Notes under the pieces: generated by a model
Database searches by the model: none
Seen by the model: the letters and a program-made list of their open reading frames with translations, nothing else
What the model was told of the DNA's origin: nothing
Shown: piece by piece, positions 38,343-46,526 of the stretch
How the letters are laid out: every line of letters starts with the position of its first letter
Position numbering within the stretch: the first letter of the stretch is position 1
From: Acidobacteriaceae bacterium
GTDB taxonomy: Bacteria; Acidobacteriota; Terriglobia; Terriglobales; Acidobacteriaceae
Direction: 5' to 3'
NCBI GenBank assembly: GCA_003170825.1
Contig: PMYL01000019.1
Span: 171,676 to 235,675, forward strand
DNA length: 64,000 nt
Translations under genes and position numbers: made by a program

Positions 38343-38388
38343 CAAGTTAGCCCCCGCCGCGGCGGGGATAGCAAGTTAGCGAGTTGGC
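38343..38388. repeat. AGTTAGC tandem units interrupted by a CCCCGCCGCGGCGGGG palindrome
   Basis: AAGTTAGC, a perfect GC palindrome, then AAGTTAGCGAGTTGGC. It resembles 14928-14966 and lies just past the 3' end of rnhB. Confidence 0.5.
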
Positions 38389-38404
38389 GTTCCCACGGCA
38401 AGGA

Positions 38405-39034
38405 TCAATCGAATCGCAGGAGGGTTTGCGCTACCGGGTGAAAGCTCTTGCGGTGGAGCGGGGTGGGTCCGAGACGGCCCAGGGCGGCGATATGCTGCGG
38501 CGAACAGTACCCCTTGTGGCTGGCGAGGCCGTAGCCGGGGAACTCGCGGTCGAAGTCGACGAGGAGGCGGTCGCGGTGGACCTTGGCCAGGACGCTGGCG
38601 GCGGCGATGGAGAGGCTGATTGCGTCGCCGTGAATGACGGCCTGCTGCGGGCACGGCCAGTCGATGGTGTCGCGGCCGTCGATGAGGAGAAAGTCGGGGC
38701 TGAGTGTGAGCTGCTGGACGGCCATGCACATGGTAAGCAGCGAGGCCTGGCGAATATTGATGCGGTCGATGGTCTCGGCATCGACCGCGGCGATGGCCCA
38801 GGCTACCGCGTTCGAGCGAATCTCGATATCGAATTGGTTGCGCTTCTTTTCAGTGAGTTTTTTTGAGTCGGTGAGGCCTTGCAGGCGGCAGCCTCTGGGC
38901 AGAATCACTGCGGCCGCGACCACAGGGCCGAAGAGCGGTCCCCGGCCCACCTCGTCGAGCCCGGCAATGCGCAGCGCTCCATGCTTGCGCGCAGCTTCTT
39001 CCAGCGCAAAACCACAGACGGGGCTTTGGACCAT
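38405..39034 (-). CDS. rnhB: Ribonuclease HII
   Basis: 209 residues from the ATG at 39034 (a TTG at 39073 is possible but lies in the terminator). It removes ribonucleotides and RNA from RNA-DNA hybrids. The metal-binding motif GLDEVGRGPLFGPVVAAAVIL has D27 and E28; later acidic residues are in LLIDGRDT and ASVLAKVHRD. It follows rplS in the normal bacterial order, but a strong terminator separates the two, so it may depend on its own promoter or readthrough. Confidence 0.94.
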   Translation of the reverse strand: MVQSPVCGFALEEAARKHGALRIAGLDEVGRGPLFGPVVAAAVILPRGCRLQGLTDSKKLTEKKRNQFDIEIRSNAVAWAIAAVDAETIDRINIRQASLLTMCMAVQQLTLSPDFLLIDGRDTIDWPCPQQAVIHGDAISLSIAAASVLAKVHRDRLLVDFDREFPGYGLASHKGYCSPQHIAALGRLGPTPLHRKSFHPVAQTLLRFD

Positions 39035-39072
39035 GGATTCAGTATAGGAAGGAAAGGACCGGATAGAAAGCA

Positions 39073-39101
39073 AAACCCCCGGCCGGGTGGGCTGGGGGTT
39101 T
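39073..39101 (-). terminator. Rho-independent terminator after rplS
   Basis: On the minus strand CAAACCCCC pairs with GGGGGTTTTG around a GC-rich loop, followed by a short T run, 26 bases past the rplS stop. Confidence 0.75.
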
Positions 39102-39126
39102 GGTGAAGCGGGATTGGGGCAGCTGC

Positions 39127-39498
39127 TTAGGCGCGGACCTTGCCGGTGACGCGGTCCACTTCCCTCAGACGGGCGGCCTTGCCGCGCAGTCCGCGAAGGT
39201 AGAAGAGCTTGGCGCGGCGCACCTTGTAGCTGCGAATCTTCTCGATCTTGTCGATGACCTTGGAGTTGAAGGGGAAGATGCGCTCGACGCCCTGGCCAAA
39301 GCTCATTTTGCGGACGGTAAACGTGCCCTGGGGGCCGCGGTTGATGGCGATGACCAAGCCTTCGAAGGCCTGGAGGCGTTCCTTATCGCCTTCCTTGATC
39401 CTGACCTGGACGCGAACCTGGTCGCCGGGGACGAACTCGGGGAGGTCGGTGCGCTTGAGCTTGTCGGCCAGGCGCTGCATTACGGGATGAATGGACAT
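39127..39498 (-). CDS. rplS: 50S ribosomal protein L19
   Basis: 123 residues, standard length. [84 protein letters not shown] is unmistakable L19, which sits at the 30S-50S interface. It normally follows trmD directly; here a plus-strand DinB-like gene is inserted between them, so the two can no longer be one transcript. Confidence 0.98.
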   Translation of the reverse strand: MSIHPVMQRLADKLKRTDLPEFVPGDQVRVQVRIKEGDKERLQAFEGLVIAINRGPQGTFTVRKMSFGQGVERIFPFNSKVIDKIEKIRSYKVRRAKLFYLRGLRGKAARLREVDRVTGKVRA

Positions 39499-39628
39499 GG
39501 TGTTTTCCTGCGGTTGGACTCAGAATTTTCAGTTTATCAGAGAACAGGTTTCTGTGCCTAATTTGCCGCGCCTGGCGGGGATGCGCCTGGCTGGAGCGCG
39601 GCTGGCGTTTTGCGCTATATTTTCGGGT

Positions 39629-40099
39629 ATGGATGAGAAACGTGAACTGCTGCGCCACACGCTGGCCACCTTGGCTTATCGCGCCTCCCGAACTCTGGAC
39701 GGCGCGCCGGAGTCGTTTGCCAGTTTTGCCGGAGCCGGCCGCCTGCCCGTGCAGATACTGGCTCACATTGGCGATCCGCTTGACTGGGCGCTGAGCGCGA
39801 CCGTGGGCCATGAGCGCTGGCATTCCTCCCAACCACTCGCCTGGGCGGACGAGAAGCAGAGGTTTTTTGCGTCGCTTCGGGCCTTTGACGGGTTTCTGGC
39901 CTCCGACAAGCCGCTGCGCGCACCGGTCGAGCGGCTGTTCCAAGGGCCGGTGGCCGATGCGCTGACGCACGTGGGCCAGTTGGCCATGCTGCGTCGTCTG
40001 GCCGGAAGCCCCACGCGCGGGGAGAATTTCTATGTTGCCGCGATCTCAGTGGGGCAGGTAGGCGCGGAACAGCCGGCGGCGGTGAAGCCGTTCAAATAG
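39629..40099 (+). CDS. DinB-like protein inserted between trmD and rplS
   Basis: 156 residues from the ATG at 39629; earlier starts run into the rplS promoter region. A four-helix DinB/YfiT-type bundle is suggested by His residues spaced like a metal site: LAHIGDPLDWAL near 50, GHERWH near 66 and the C-terminal DALTHVGQLAMLRRLAG. A TATATT box lies only about nine bases before the ATG, so the transcript may be leaderless. The substrate is unknown; members are often thiol-dependent metal enzymes. It is convergent with trmD. Confidence 0.75.
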   Translation: MDEKRELLRHTLATLAYRASRTLDGAPESFASFAGAGRLPVQILAHIGDPLDWALSATVGHERWHSSQPLAWADEKQRFFASLRAFDGFLASDKPLRAPVERLFQGPVADALTHVGQLAMLRRLAGSPTRGENFYVAAISVGQVGAEQPAAVKPFK

Positions 40100-40118
40100 G
40101 GCGGGTCGGCGTTTCTGG

Positions 40119-40940
40119 TCAGTTGTCTGCCTGCCGGATCGATTCGAGGAGGTTGCGGTCTTCGTCGCTGAGGGCGGCGCGCTCCAGCAGGTCGGGGCGG
40201 TTAGCCAGGGTCTTGCGCAACTGCTGCTCGCGGCGCCAGCGGCGAATCTGCAGGTGGTCCCCGTTCATGAGCACCTCCGGCGCGCGCAGGCCGGCGAAGT
40301 CGGCTGGGCGGGTGTAGTGGGGGTAGTCCAGCAGGCCGCCGGAGCCGTGCTGCGAGCGGGGAACGCCGTCTGAATCGGTGGTAATCTCGGCGTCAGCCAC
40401 GCCAAAGCTCTCGAACTCGCCCGAGGCCTCGTTGCCCAGCACGCCGGGAATGAGGCGCATCACCGCATCGATCACCACCGCGGCGGCCAGCTCGCCCCCG
40501 CTGAGCACGTAGTCGCCGATGGACAGCTCCATGTCGCAGTAGAGCTGATTGATCCGCTCGTCCACGCCTTCATAACGGCCGCAGAGCAGCACCACACAGT
40601 CGAGGCCGGCCAATTCGCGCGCCAGCGCCTGGGTGAACGGGCGGCCCTGGGCGGAGAGCAGAACCACCTGCGGTGGGGCAGACTGCGCTTGCGCGCGCTG
40701 AGCTTTCGGTTCGATACCCAGCGAAGCCAGCGCCTCGGCCAGGGGCTGGGGCTTGAGCACCATCCCCTCGCCGCCGCCGAAGGGGCGGTCGTCGACGGTG
40801 CGGTGCCGGTCGTGGGTAAAGTTGCGCAGATCGTGGATGCCCACCTCGATCAGTCCCTCGGCCAGCGCCCGGCGCAGGATGCCATTCTCGAAGATGCTGG
40901 AAAAGAAGCCCGGAAAGATGGTGACAATCTCGAATCGCAT
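40119..40940 (-). CDS. trmD: tRNA (guanine-N1)-methyltransferase TrmD
   Basis: 273 residues from ATG 40940 (a GTG two codons upstream is possible). It methylates G37 of tRNAs with SAM, preventing frameshifts. RFEIVTIFPGFF, RNFTHDRHRTVDDRPFGGGEGMVLKPQPL, LLCGRYEGVDERI, SIGDYVLSGGELAAAVVID and GLLDYPHYTRPADFAG are all present, forming the trefoil-knot SAM site. A segment near residues 80-92 (KAQRAQAQSAPPQ) makes the protein about eight residues longer than E. coli TrmD there and is encoded by a dispersed repeat. It is separated from rimM by a block of plus-strand genes. Confidence 0.97.
   Translation of the reverse strand: MRFEIVTIFPGFFSSIFENGILRRALAEGLIEVGIHDLRNFTHDRHRTVDDRPFGGGEGMVLKPQPLAEALASLGIEPKAQRAQAQSAPPQVVLLSAQGRPFTQALARELAGLDCVVLLCGRYEGVDERINQLYCDMELSIGDYVLSGGELAAAVVIDAVMRLIPGVLGNEASGEFESFGVADAEITTDSDGVPRSQHGSGGLLDYPHYTRPADFAGLRAPEVLMNGDHLQIRRWRREQQLRKTLANRPDLLERAALSDEDRNLLESIRQADN
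40665..40697. repeat. In-frame repeat element inside trmD
   Basis: CACCTGCGGTGGGGCAGAC then TGCGCTTGCGCGC. It differs at two positions from the copy at 30518-30549. On the trmD strand it encodes the extra residues between a helix and the LLSAQGR strand. Confidence 0.6.
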
Positions 40941-40959
40941 ACTCACTGATGATATAGGC

Positions 40960-40998
40960 CACCTGCGGTGGGGCGGACCGCCTGCGGCGCGATGCCGC
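40960..40998. repeat. Same repeat element, intergenic copy upstream of trmD
   Basis: CACCTGCGGTGGGGCGGAC followed by a GC-rich arm (CGCCTGCGGCGCG...CCGCC) in the short gap between the divergent trmD and DUF2157 genes. A degenerate partial copy (CACCTGCGGT) lies at 53091. Confidence 0.5.
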
Positions 40999-41028
40999 CG
41001 GAGTGTGCTTTAATGTTTGCCAACTGCT

Positions 41029-42228
41029 ATGAGTGACTTTGAACCGCTGCTAAACCGCTGGCAATCGGCCGGCGTCCTGGATGCGGAGGCTGCAAGCCGC
41101 ATCCGCGCTTACGAGTACGAGCAGACCAGCCCCGCCGGTCTAAGCTCGAAACGCGTGGGCTGGCAGGGCATGGTCGCGCTGATTCTGGGAGCTATTCTGC
41201 TGGCCTGCGGCGTGGTGCTGTTTGTCTCAGCCCATTGGGACGAGATGGGCCCCGGCGCGCGCTTTGCTCTGGTTCTCGCCATGGTCGCCGTCTTCCACCT
41301 GGGCGGAGGCTGGGCGCGCAATCGCTTTCGAGGGCTTTCGACGGCGCTGCACGCCGTGGGCACCGTTTCGACCGGGGCGGCCATTGCGCTGGTGGGACAG
41401 ATCTTCAACATTCAGGAGCACTGGCCGGCGGCAGTGCTACTGTGGGCCATCGCTGCCTTGGCGGGATGGATTCTGCTTCACGACGAGGCGCAAAAGACGC
41501 TCACGCTACTGCTCTTCCCGGCCTGGATTCTGTCGGAGTTTTCGTTTGCCGCCGAGGGCCACATCGGCGAAATTGTCTATCTTGGCCGGTTCCTAGTTGT
41601 TTGGGCGGTTCTCTACCTTACGTTCTTTCTCGGCTCCAAACACAAGATTGTCCAGGGCATTCTCTTCGCCGTGGGGGCCATTGCCGCCGTCACGGGAGTC
41701 GTCGCCCTGCTCGACGGCTGGAGTTCGTGGGGCAATCAAACCTATCTGCCTCTCGGAATCCGCACTTGGGGATGGGTGGACATTGCCGTGATTCCGCTCC
41801 TGTTTGCCGTCTTCAAGTTCCGCAAGAGCGTGGTTCCCGTGGCTGTAGCGATTATCTTCTCGATTGCGCTGCCCTGGTGCATGCAAATCCGGACGCAACG
41901 CTACGACTACGGCAACTTCCACAACACGTACACCTATAACGTGCCCAATTTGCTGGCCCACGCGCTGGTCGCGGCCTTTGCCGTCTTCATCATCTGGTGG
42001 GGGGTGCGGCTGGCCTCGAAGGCGCTGGTGAACCTGGGCATTGTAGGATTTGCCGTCGCGGTGGGCTGGTTTTACTTCAGCGACATCTTCGACAAGGTGG
42101 GCCGCTCGCTGGGGCTGATCGGGCTGGGCGTACTGTTCCTGGCCGGGGGATGGGCTCTGGAAAAGACGCGCCGCGGGCTGATTACCCGCATGGGGCAAAC
42201 TGACGTTTTGAAGGAGGGGGCGCTATGA
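41029..42228 (+). CDS. DUF2157 integral membrane protein
   Basis: 399 residues from the ATG at 41029. A short cytoplasmic N-terminus (FEPLLNRWQSAGVLDAEAASRIRAYE) precedes about ten membrane helices, the layout of DUF2157, with conserved GWQGMVALILGAILLACGVVLFVSAHWDEM. The end overlaps the next start by four bases (ATGA), and that gene is a GDYXXLXY protein, the usual partner of DUF2157. Function of the pair is unknown. It lies in the block that splits rimM from trmD. Confidence 0.85.
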   Translation: MSDFEPLLNRWQSAGVLDAEAASRIRAYEYEQTSPAGLSSKRVGWQGMVALILGAILLACGVVLFVSAHWDEMGPGARFALVLAMVAVFHLGGGWARNRFRGLSTALHAVGTVSTGAAIALVGQIFNIQEHWPAAVLLWAIAALAGWILLHDEAQKTLTLLLFPAWILSEFSFAAEGHIGEIVYLGRFLVVWAVLYLTFFLGSKHKIVQGILFAVGAIAAVTGVVALLDGWSSWGNQTYLPLGIRTWGWVDIAVIPLLFAVFKFRKSVVPVAVAIIFSIALPWCMQIRTQRYDYGNFHNTYTYNVPNLLAHALVAAFAVFIIWWGVRLASKALVNLGIVGFAVAVGWFYFSDIFDKVGRSLGLIGLGVLFLAGGWALEKTRRGLITRMGQTDVLKEGAL

Positions 42229-42806
42229 AGCTGGCCAAGACATCCATCGTGCTGCTTGCGATTCAGTTGGCGCTGGTCTCTTCCATCGCGGCAAAGTACC
42301 TTTATCAGCGCTGGAGCTGCCCGCGCGTCTGGACGCGGACGGTGGCCTATGATCCGCAGTTGGTGATGCGGGGCCGGTATCTGAGCGTGCAATTGATCGT
42401 GGATGGCTGCCAGAGCACGCTGCCCTCCGCCCTGCACGCCATCTTCCCGCGCAACGCCGACGGCACGACCCGGCCAAACGGCTTCTCCGTCACCAGAGAG
42501 TCTCCCGTTCGATTCCGCGCCAACCTCAAGGTGGAAGGCAACAAGCTGGTGGCGATCCGGATTCCGGAGGCCGACCTGCGCTCGACTGGCGTGAATGTAT
42601 CAGCCCTGCCGGGATCGGCCTGCGACGCCCTGCGCATCGACGAGCCGGTGGACTTCTACATTGCCGAACATGCGGTTGACCCGACGCCGGTCAAGCAGGG
42701 GCAGGAGCTATGGATTGAGGTTACGGTTCCACCTAAAGGTCCGCCCCGGCCGATTCAACTGGCATTGAAGCAGGAGGGGGCGTGGAAGCCGCTGGCGTTC
42801 CAATAG
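42225..42806 (+). CDS. GDYXXLXY-like membrane-anchored protein
   Basis: 193 residues with an N-terminal anchor (SIVLLAIQLALVSSIAAKYLYQRW). The GDYXXLXY signature appears in degenerate form as MRGRYLSVQL near residue 47; the usual Asp and last Tyr are replaced. Mature part is beta-rich (FRANLKVEGNKLVAIRIPEADLR). It is translationally coupled to the DUF2157 gene, as is typical. Expected to face the periplasm. Role unknown. Confidence 0.75.
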   Translation: MKLAKTSIVLLAIQLALVSSIAAKYLYQRWSCPRVWTRTVAYDPQLVMRGRYLSVQLIVDGCQSTLPSALHAIFPRNADGTTRPNGFSVTRESPVRFRANLKVEGNKLVAIRIPEADLRSTGVNVSALPGSACDALRIDEPVDFYIAEHAVDPTPVKQGQELWIEVTVPPKGPPRPIQLALKQEGAWKPLAFQ

Positions 42807-42864
42807 CGGATGCGTCCAATGGATATCGCTATGAGGAAACCCATCCGAATTATCACGAGAGTCC

Positions 42865-42981
42865 TGGCAGCAGTTGCGCAAGACGCTTGCCAATCGCCCG
42901 GATCTGCTGGCGGGGGCGTCGCTGAGCAAGGAAGACCGCAAGCTGCTGGAGGCGATCCGCGGAGAAGCTGAATCAAGGTAA
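42865..42981 (+). pseudogene. trmD 3'-end remnant, copy 1
   Basis: Read from base 42865 this encodes WQQLRKTLANRPDLLAGASL then SKEDRKLLEAIRGEAESR and a stop, clearly homologous to the TrmD C-terminus encoded at 40119-40220 (QQLRKTLANRPDLLERAALS, DEDRNLLESIRQADN). It is on the opposite strand from intact trmD, lacks the rest of the gene and has no start. Its sequence is diverged from the resident trmD, so it is not a recent local copy. Confidence 0.85.
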
Positions 42982-43054
42982 TCGAAGAGTATAACCCGCA
43001 ATTGCTATACTCCCACGCAGAACATTCTTTGCTTAGGAAAGACTGGGGTGATGT

Positions 43055-44191
43055 ATGGATTTCGATTATGTTGTTTTACCGGCCATCATTTTTATGGTGG
43101 GTATTCTGTTGATTTGGTTGAGTGTTCGCCGCTTTCGTTCGCTCTCCTCCAAGAGTTACCGCACGTGGCGGAAGGTTGCCGAGCGCATTGTTTTGTCAGT
43201 CGTGGTTCTATTGGTGGCTGTCTTGGCCGGCAGCAGCGCCTACAACGCGATAGCTCTTCACCACTTTTGGGCGGCGAATCAGCCTCCCGGCGCTTTCTAC
43301 TCCGTCAATGGCCACAGGATGCACATCATTTGCACAGGAAGCGGCTCGCCCACCATCGTTTTGGAAGCGGGTTTGGGAAACGACGCGCTGACCTGGGGAG
43401 GGGTCCAGCCTGTTCTCTCCAGCACCACTCGCGTCTGCTCATATGACCGCGCCGGATTCGGCTGGAGCGACGCGCTGCCAGCTCCGCGCGACGCCGACCA
43501 TATCGCCGCCGAGTTGCACGAACTTCTGCTTCAGGCCAAAGTCACCGGCCCCATCGTGCTGATGGGACATTCCATGGCTGGAGTCTATATGCGTGATTAC
43601 GCCACCCGCTATCCGGAGAATATTGTTGGGATCGTCTTTGAGGATGGCTCGACGCCTTTGCAGGACGAGAACCCTGTGGTGAAGGCCTTTGAAAGCAAAA
43701 GCAAGGTACCACCACCTTGGGCGTTGGAGCTGCTGGCAAAATCCGCAATGAGTACGGGAATTCCGCGCCTCATTGGGCAGTGTTCGCAATCCATCAAAGG
43801 CTTTGATGCCCGGGCTGCAAAGTTGCAGGCGGAGGATATCTGCCATTCACACGTCGACGGGATGTTTGCCGCGATGGACAGCATCAATCAATCCGGCCAA
43901 GAAACCGTTCATACCGGACCCTACGGCGCGCTGCCGATTCTCATCATCTCGGAGGATCCCGCCAAGATGGCCGCCGCTTCGTCGACAGATATGGCAAACG
44001 TCTGGAGCCAAATGCAGGAAGACCTCAAGAAACTCTCCACGCGCAGCCGCAGAATCATCGCCAACGGCAGCACCCACTACATTCATATTGACCGTGCGGA
44101 GTTGATCGAGAAAGAGGTGCCGCTTTTTATCGAGCAGATTCGCGGCACAGCGCCGCAGCCGGACAACTGGGGTTCAACGATTACAGAATAG
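43055..44191 (+). CDS. Membrane-anchored alpha/beta hydrolase
   Basis: 378 residues. Two N-terminal hydrophobic segments (4-24 and 45-65) anchor it, leaving the catalytic domain outside or at the membrane. The nucleophile is S173 in GHSMAGVYMRDYA; the oxyanion region is VLEAGLGNDALTW and the acid/His part includes NGSTHYIHIDR near 345-355 as the likely catalytic His. The pattern matches the proline-iminopeptidase/epoxide-hydrolase-like hydrolases, but substrate is unknown. It lies exactly between the two trmD remnants. Confidence 0.85.
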   Translation: MDFDYVVLPAIIFMVGILLIWLSVRRFRSLSSKSYRTWRKVAERIVLSVVVLLVAVLAGSSAYNAIALHHFWAANQPPGAFYSVNGHRMHIICTGSGSPTIVLEAGLGNDALTWGGVQPVLSSTTRVCSYDRAGFGWSDALPAPRDADHIAAELHELLLQAKVTGPIVLMGHSMAGVYMRDYATRYPENIVGIVFEDGSTPLQDENPVVKAFESKSKVPPPWALELLAKSAMSTGIPRLIGQCSQSIKGFDARAAKLQAEDICHSHVDGMFAAMDSINQSGQETVHTGPYGALPILIISEDPAKMAAASSTDMANVWSQMQEDLKKLSTRSRRIIANGSTHYIHIDRAELIEKEVPLFIEQIRGTAPQPDNWGSTITE

Positions 44192-44220
44192 GACGGGGGT
44201 TTACGCAATTGTAAATAACT

Positions 44221-44298
44221 AACAACCGGCCGGATCTGCTGGCGGGGGCGGCGCTGAGCAAGGGAGATTGCAAGCTGCTGGAGGCGATTCGAAACTAA
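44221..44298 (+). pseudogene. trmD 3'-end remnant, copy 2
   Basis: Encodes NNRPDLLAGAALS, KGDCKLLEAIRN and a stop. It matches remnant 1 more closely than intact trmD (shared LLAG, LSK, KLLEAIR), so the two remnants are related to each other and bracket the hydrolase gene. Confidence 0.82.
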
Positions 44299-44313
44299 TC
44301 ACGGAGAGATGCT

Positions 44314-45429
44314 ATGAATGTCTTGCGAATTCTTCTTCCTCTATCAATCGCAGCGGCCTTGGTTTTTGGCCAGTCCGCCAGTAAGAATGTACCATCCGAC
44401 CAGCTGAAGCAATCCGCGACAGTTGTTCTGAGCCTCTATCAAAAGTTAGTGGCCCATCAGCCGTCCGGCACCGTCAAGGATGCGGAGATGAAAGATTATC
44501 TACCGTATCTCAGCGAAGGATTGCGGCATAAAATCGACCTTTCCAGAGCATGTCTGGCCGATTGGAAACAACAGAGTCTATATTCGCAGGTGAAGGAGGG
44601 AATGAATTCCGATGCTATGTTTTTTATAGGCATTGGTAACTCGCCGATTTCCTTTCGTATTGAGAAAACCATTCCACAAAAAGATGGCTCGTTGCGTATA
44701 TATGTGAGACTAACTTTCAAACTGCCGAAGTATCCTCCCTGGAGCCAGCGCGTTGCGGTCGTCATGATTCAAGAAAGCGGCCTGTTTCTCGTCGACGATG
44801 TGATTTATATTAATGATTCAAATTGGGACGACCACCCTAAAGACAAGCCAGCCGACCGTCGTCTTTCGGGATACTTGTCTGCTGGATGCGATGGTGCGCA
44901 CTGGATTGGATCGAGACTACCGAACGAGCCGACTGCTCTTGCCCAAGGCCTCAACCAACAAGTTGTAGCCCGCCACCCGCTGGATATCCCCTCGGGTGAG
45001 GACTGGAAGGTCTTCGCACCCTATCTCGGCAAAACTATGATGAAAAGAATCGACGATTACAGCGCCTGCATGGAAGACCAGGACCGGCGGTTTGGCGCAC
45101 CCGATTTGAAGCCGCCGGGATTGATTGAGGATGGGATCTTCTCTGGAAGCAATGAAGAAGCCGACCCACGATCATTCCGAGTTGAGAGATCTGAACAGAG
45201 AAAGGATGGTTCTGTTCGCGTATACGTGAGATTCCGGTGGGAGGTGCCACCTGAGAAACCATCTTTTTGGCGGGTCGCAGACGTTTTTCTACAAGAAGAT
45301 GGCCGCTATCTCCTGGAAGACGTGATCTTCCTGAAGGACGAGTACCACCCTGAGGAAGCGCGCCTATCGAAGTGGTTAGCCGAGGATTGCGACGGTCCGC
45401 GTTGGGTCGGTTACCCCATCAAGAAATGA
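44314..45429 (+). CDS. Secreted protein with two tandem homologous domains
   Basis: 371 residues, signal peptide MNVLRILLPLSIAAALVFGQ. The two halves align: first QDGSLRIYVRLTFKLP, SGLFLVDDVIYINDSNW, GCDGAHWIG; second KDGSVRVYVRFRWEVP, GRYLLEDVIFLKDEY, DCDGPRWVG. Each half resembles small DUF3828-type secreted domains, although that link is tentative. Base composition is lower in GC than its neighbours, which fits recent arrival with the inserted block. Function unknown; expected in the periplasm. Confidence 0.8.
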   Translation: MNVLRILLPLSIAAALVFGQSASKNVPSDQLKQSATVVLSLYQKLVAHQPSGTVKDAEMKDYLPYLSEGLRHKIDLSRACLADWKQQSLYSQVKEGMNSDAMFFIGIGNSPISFRIEKTIPQKDGSLRIYVRLTFKLPKYPPWSQRVAVVMIQESGLFLVDDVIYINDSNWDDHPKDKPADRRLSGYLSAGCDGAHWIGSRLPNEPTALAQGLNQQVVARHPLDIPSGEDWKVFAPYLGKTMMKRIDDYSACMEDQDRRFGAPDLKPPGLIEDGIFSGSNEEADPRSFRVERSEQRKDGSVRVYVRFRWEVPPEKPSFWRVADVFLQEDGRYLLEDVIFLKDEYHPEEARLSKWLAEDCDGPRWVGYPIKK

Positions 45430-45468
45430 CCTGATGCAGCAGAAATAATGAGGGGCCTCAACCAAGGC

Positions 45469-46041
45469 CTATCTCGGCGCATTCAATTCAATCAGCCCTT
45501 CAGGCAGGGCCATCTCCACCCGCTTTGCGGCCAGGTCGATCTTCCGCAGGTAGCTCTTGGCGAAGGGGACGAGAATCTCGCCCGTAGCGCCGCTCACCAC
45601 CAGTAGTGCCACCGGACCCGCTGTCCGGTCCACATTCTCGATCTCGCCAACGGTCACCGGAGCCGCTCCGGCCACGTCGATCAGCGCGCAGCCGATCAGG
45701 TCGGCGATGTAGACCTCGTCCTCGGCGAGTGGGGCTCGTTCCGCGAGGGGAATGGCCACGATGAGGCCGACGAGGGTTTCGGCGGCGGAGATGGAATCCA
45801 CCCCGGAAAAGTGCAGTACCACGCCGCCCTTGTGGGGCCAGTGGGCGAGGAGTTCGACTTCGCGCGGGGAAGCGGCGGGAGCGCCCTCGGCCAGCAGCCA
45901 AAGCCGCCGACGTTCGGCAAATTTTTCTGGGAAATCTGTGAGAATGTCGGCGAAGACTTCGCCTTTGCGTCCCTGCGGGCGGCGAATGCGGGCCAGCCAG
46001 ACCCATGATTCAGCTTGTCCAGCTTGTTCAGACGCGGTCAT
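45469..46041 (-). CDS. rimM: Ribosome maturation factor RimM
   Basis: 190 residues. It binds 30S subunits and S19 during late assembly of the 3' domain of 16S rRNA. The N-terminal barrel shows WVWLARIRRPQGRKGEVFADILTDFPEKF, and the C-terminal PRC-like barrel shows DEVYIADLIGCALIDV, VGEIENV and EILVPFAKSYLRKIDLAAKRVEMALPEGL. Order rpsP-khpA-rimM is normal, but trmD, which should follow at once, lies 4.5 kb away behind plus-strand genes. Confidence 0.95.
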   Translation of the reverse strand: MTASEQAGQAESWVWLARIRRPQGRKGEVFADILTDFPEKFAERRRLWLLAEGAPAASPREVELLAHWPHKGGVVLHFSGVDSISAAETLVGLIVAIPLAERAPLAEDEVYIADLIGCALIDVAGAAPVTVGEIENVDRTAGPVALLVVSGATGEILVPFAKSYLRKIDLAAKRVEMALPEGLIELNAPR

Positions 46042-46092
46042 CGCCGCCTCCGGGTCTTGCCGGATGCTTGATGAGCAGCAGCCATGGCAGAA

Positions 46093-46365
46093 TTAGTCGT
46101 CTTCTTCCAGGATGTCGAGCGTGTAGCGGTGATGCAGCTTCATGCTGACGGCGCCCAGAATGGTGCGCACCGAGCGGGCGGTGCGTCCCTGCTTGCCGAT
46201 GACCTTGCCCACGTCCTGGGGCGCAACCCGAAGCTTGAGGACCGTGTTTTCGTCGCGGTCCACGGATTCCACTTCCACGGCTGCCGGCTCATCCACTAAG
46301 GCCTGCGCAATTTCGCGGACCAGTTCTGCAACTGAGGTTGGTGCGACCATATCGTGTTGGGTCAT
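46093..46365 (-). CDS. khpA: KH-domain RNA-binding protein KhpA
   Basis: 90 residues from the ATG at 46365. A single KH domain with the GxxG-type loop VIGKQGRTARSVRTIL near 57-70. KhpA proteins bind RNA, often with KhpB, and in some species influence cell elongation and sRNA use. The position between rpsP and rimM is the conserved one. The first 20 residues upstream to 46452 are not counted as coding. Confidence 0.92.
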   Translation of the reverse strand: MTQHDMVAPTSVAELVREIAQALVDEPAAVEVESVDRDENTVLKLRVAPQDVGKVIGKQGRTARSVRTILGAVSMKLHHRYTLDILEEDD

Positions 46366-46526
46366 GCTCGTGCCCCCGACCGGAAGGGTCCTAGAATTAG
46401 CGACCCAGGAATTAGCGACCTGATTCGGTGCGCGAATAGTATCAGCACGCACCCGTCGCCGTCAGCAATTGTGTGAGCGCCGGATCGGATGCCCGCGCAC
46501 ACGGTGAGGGGGAGGAGTAAAAGGGG

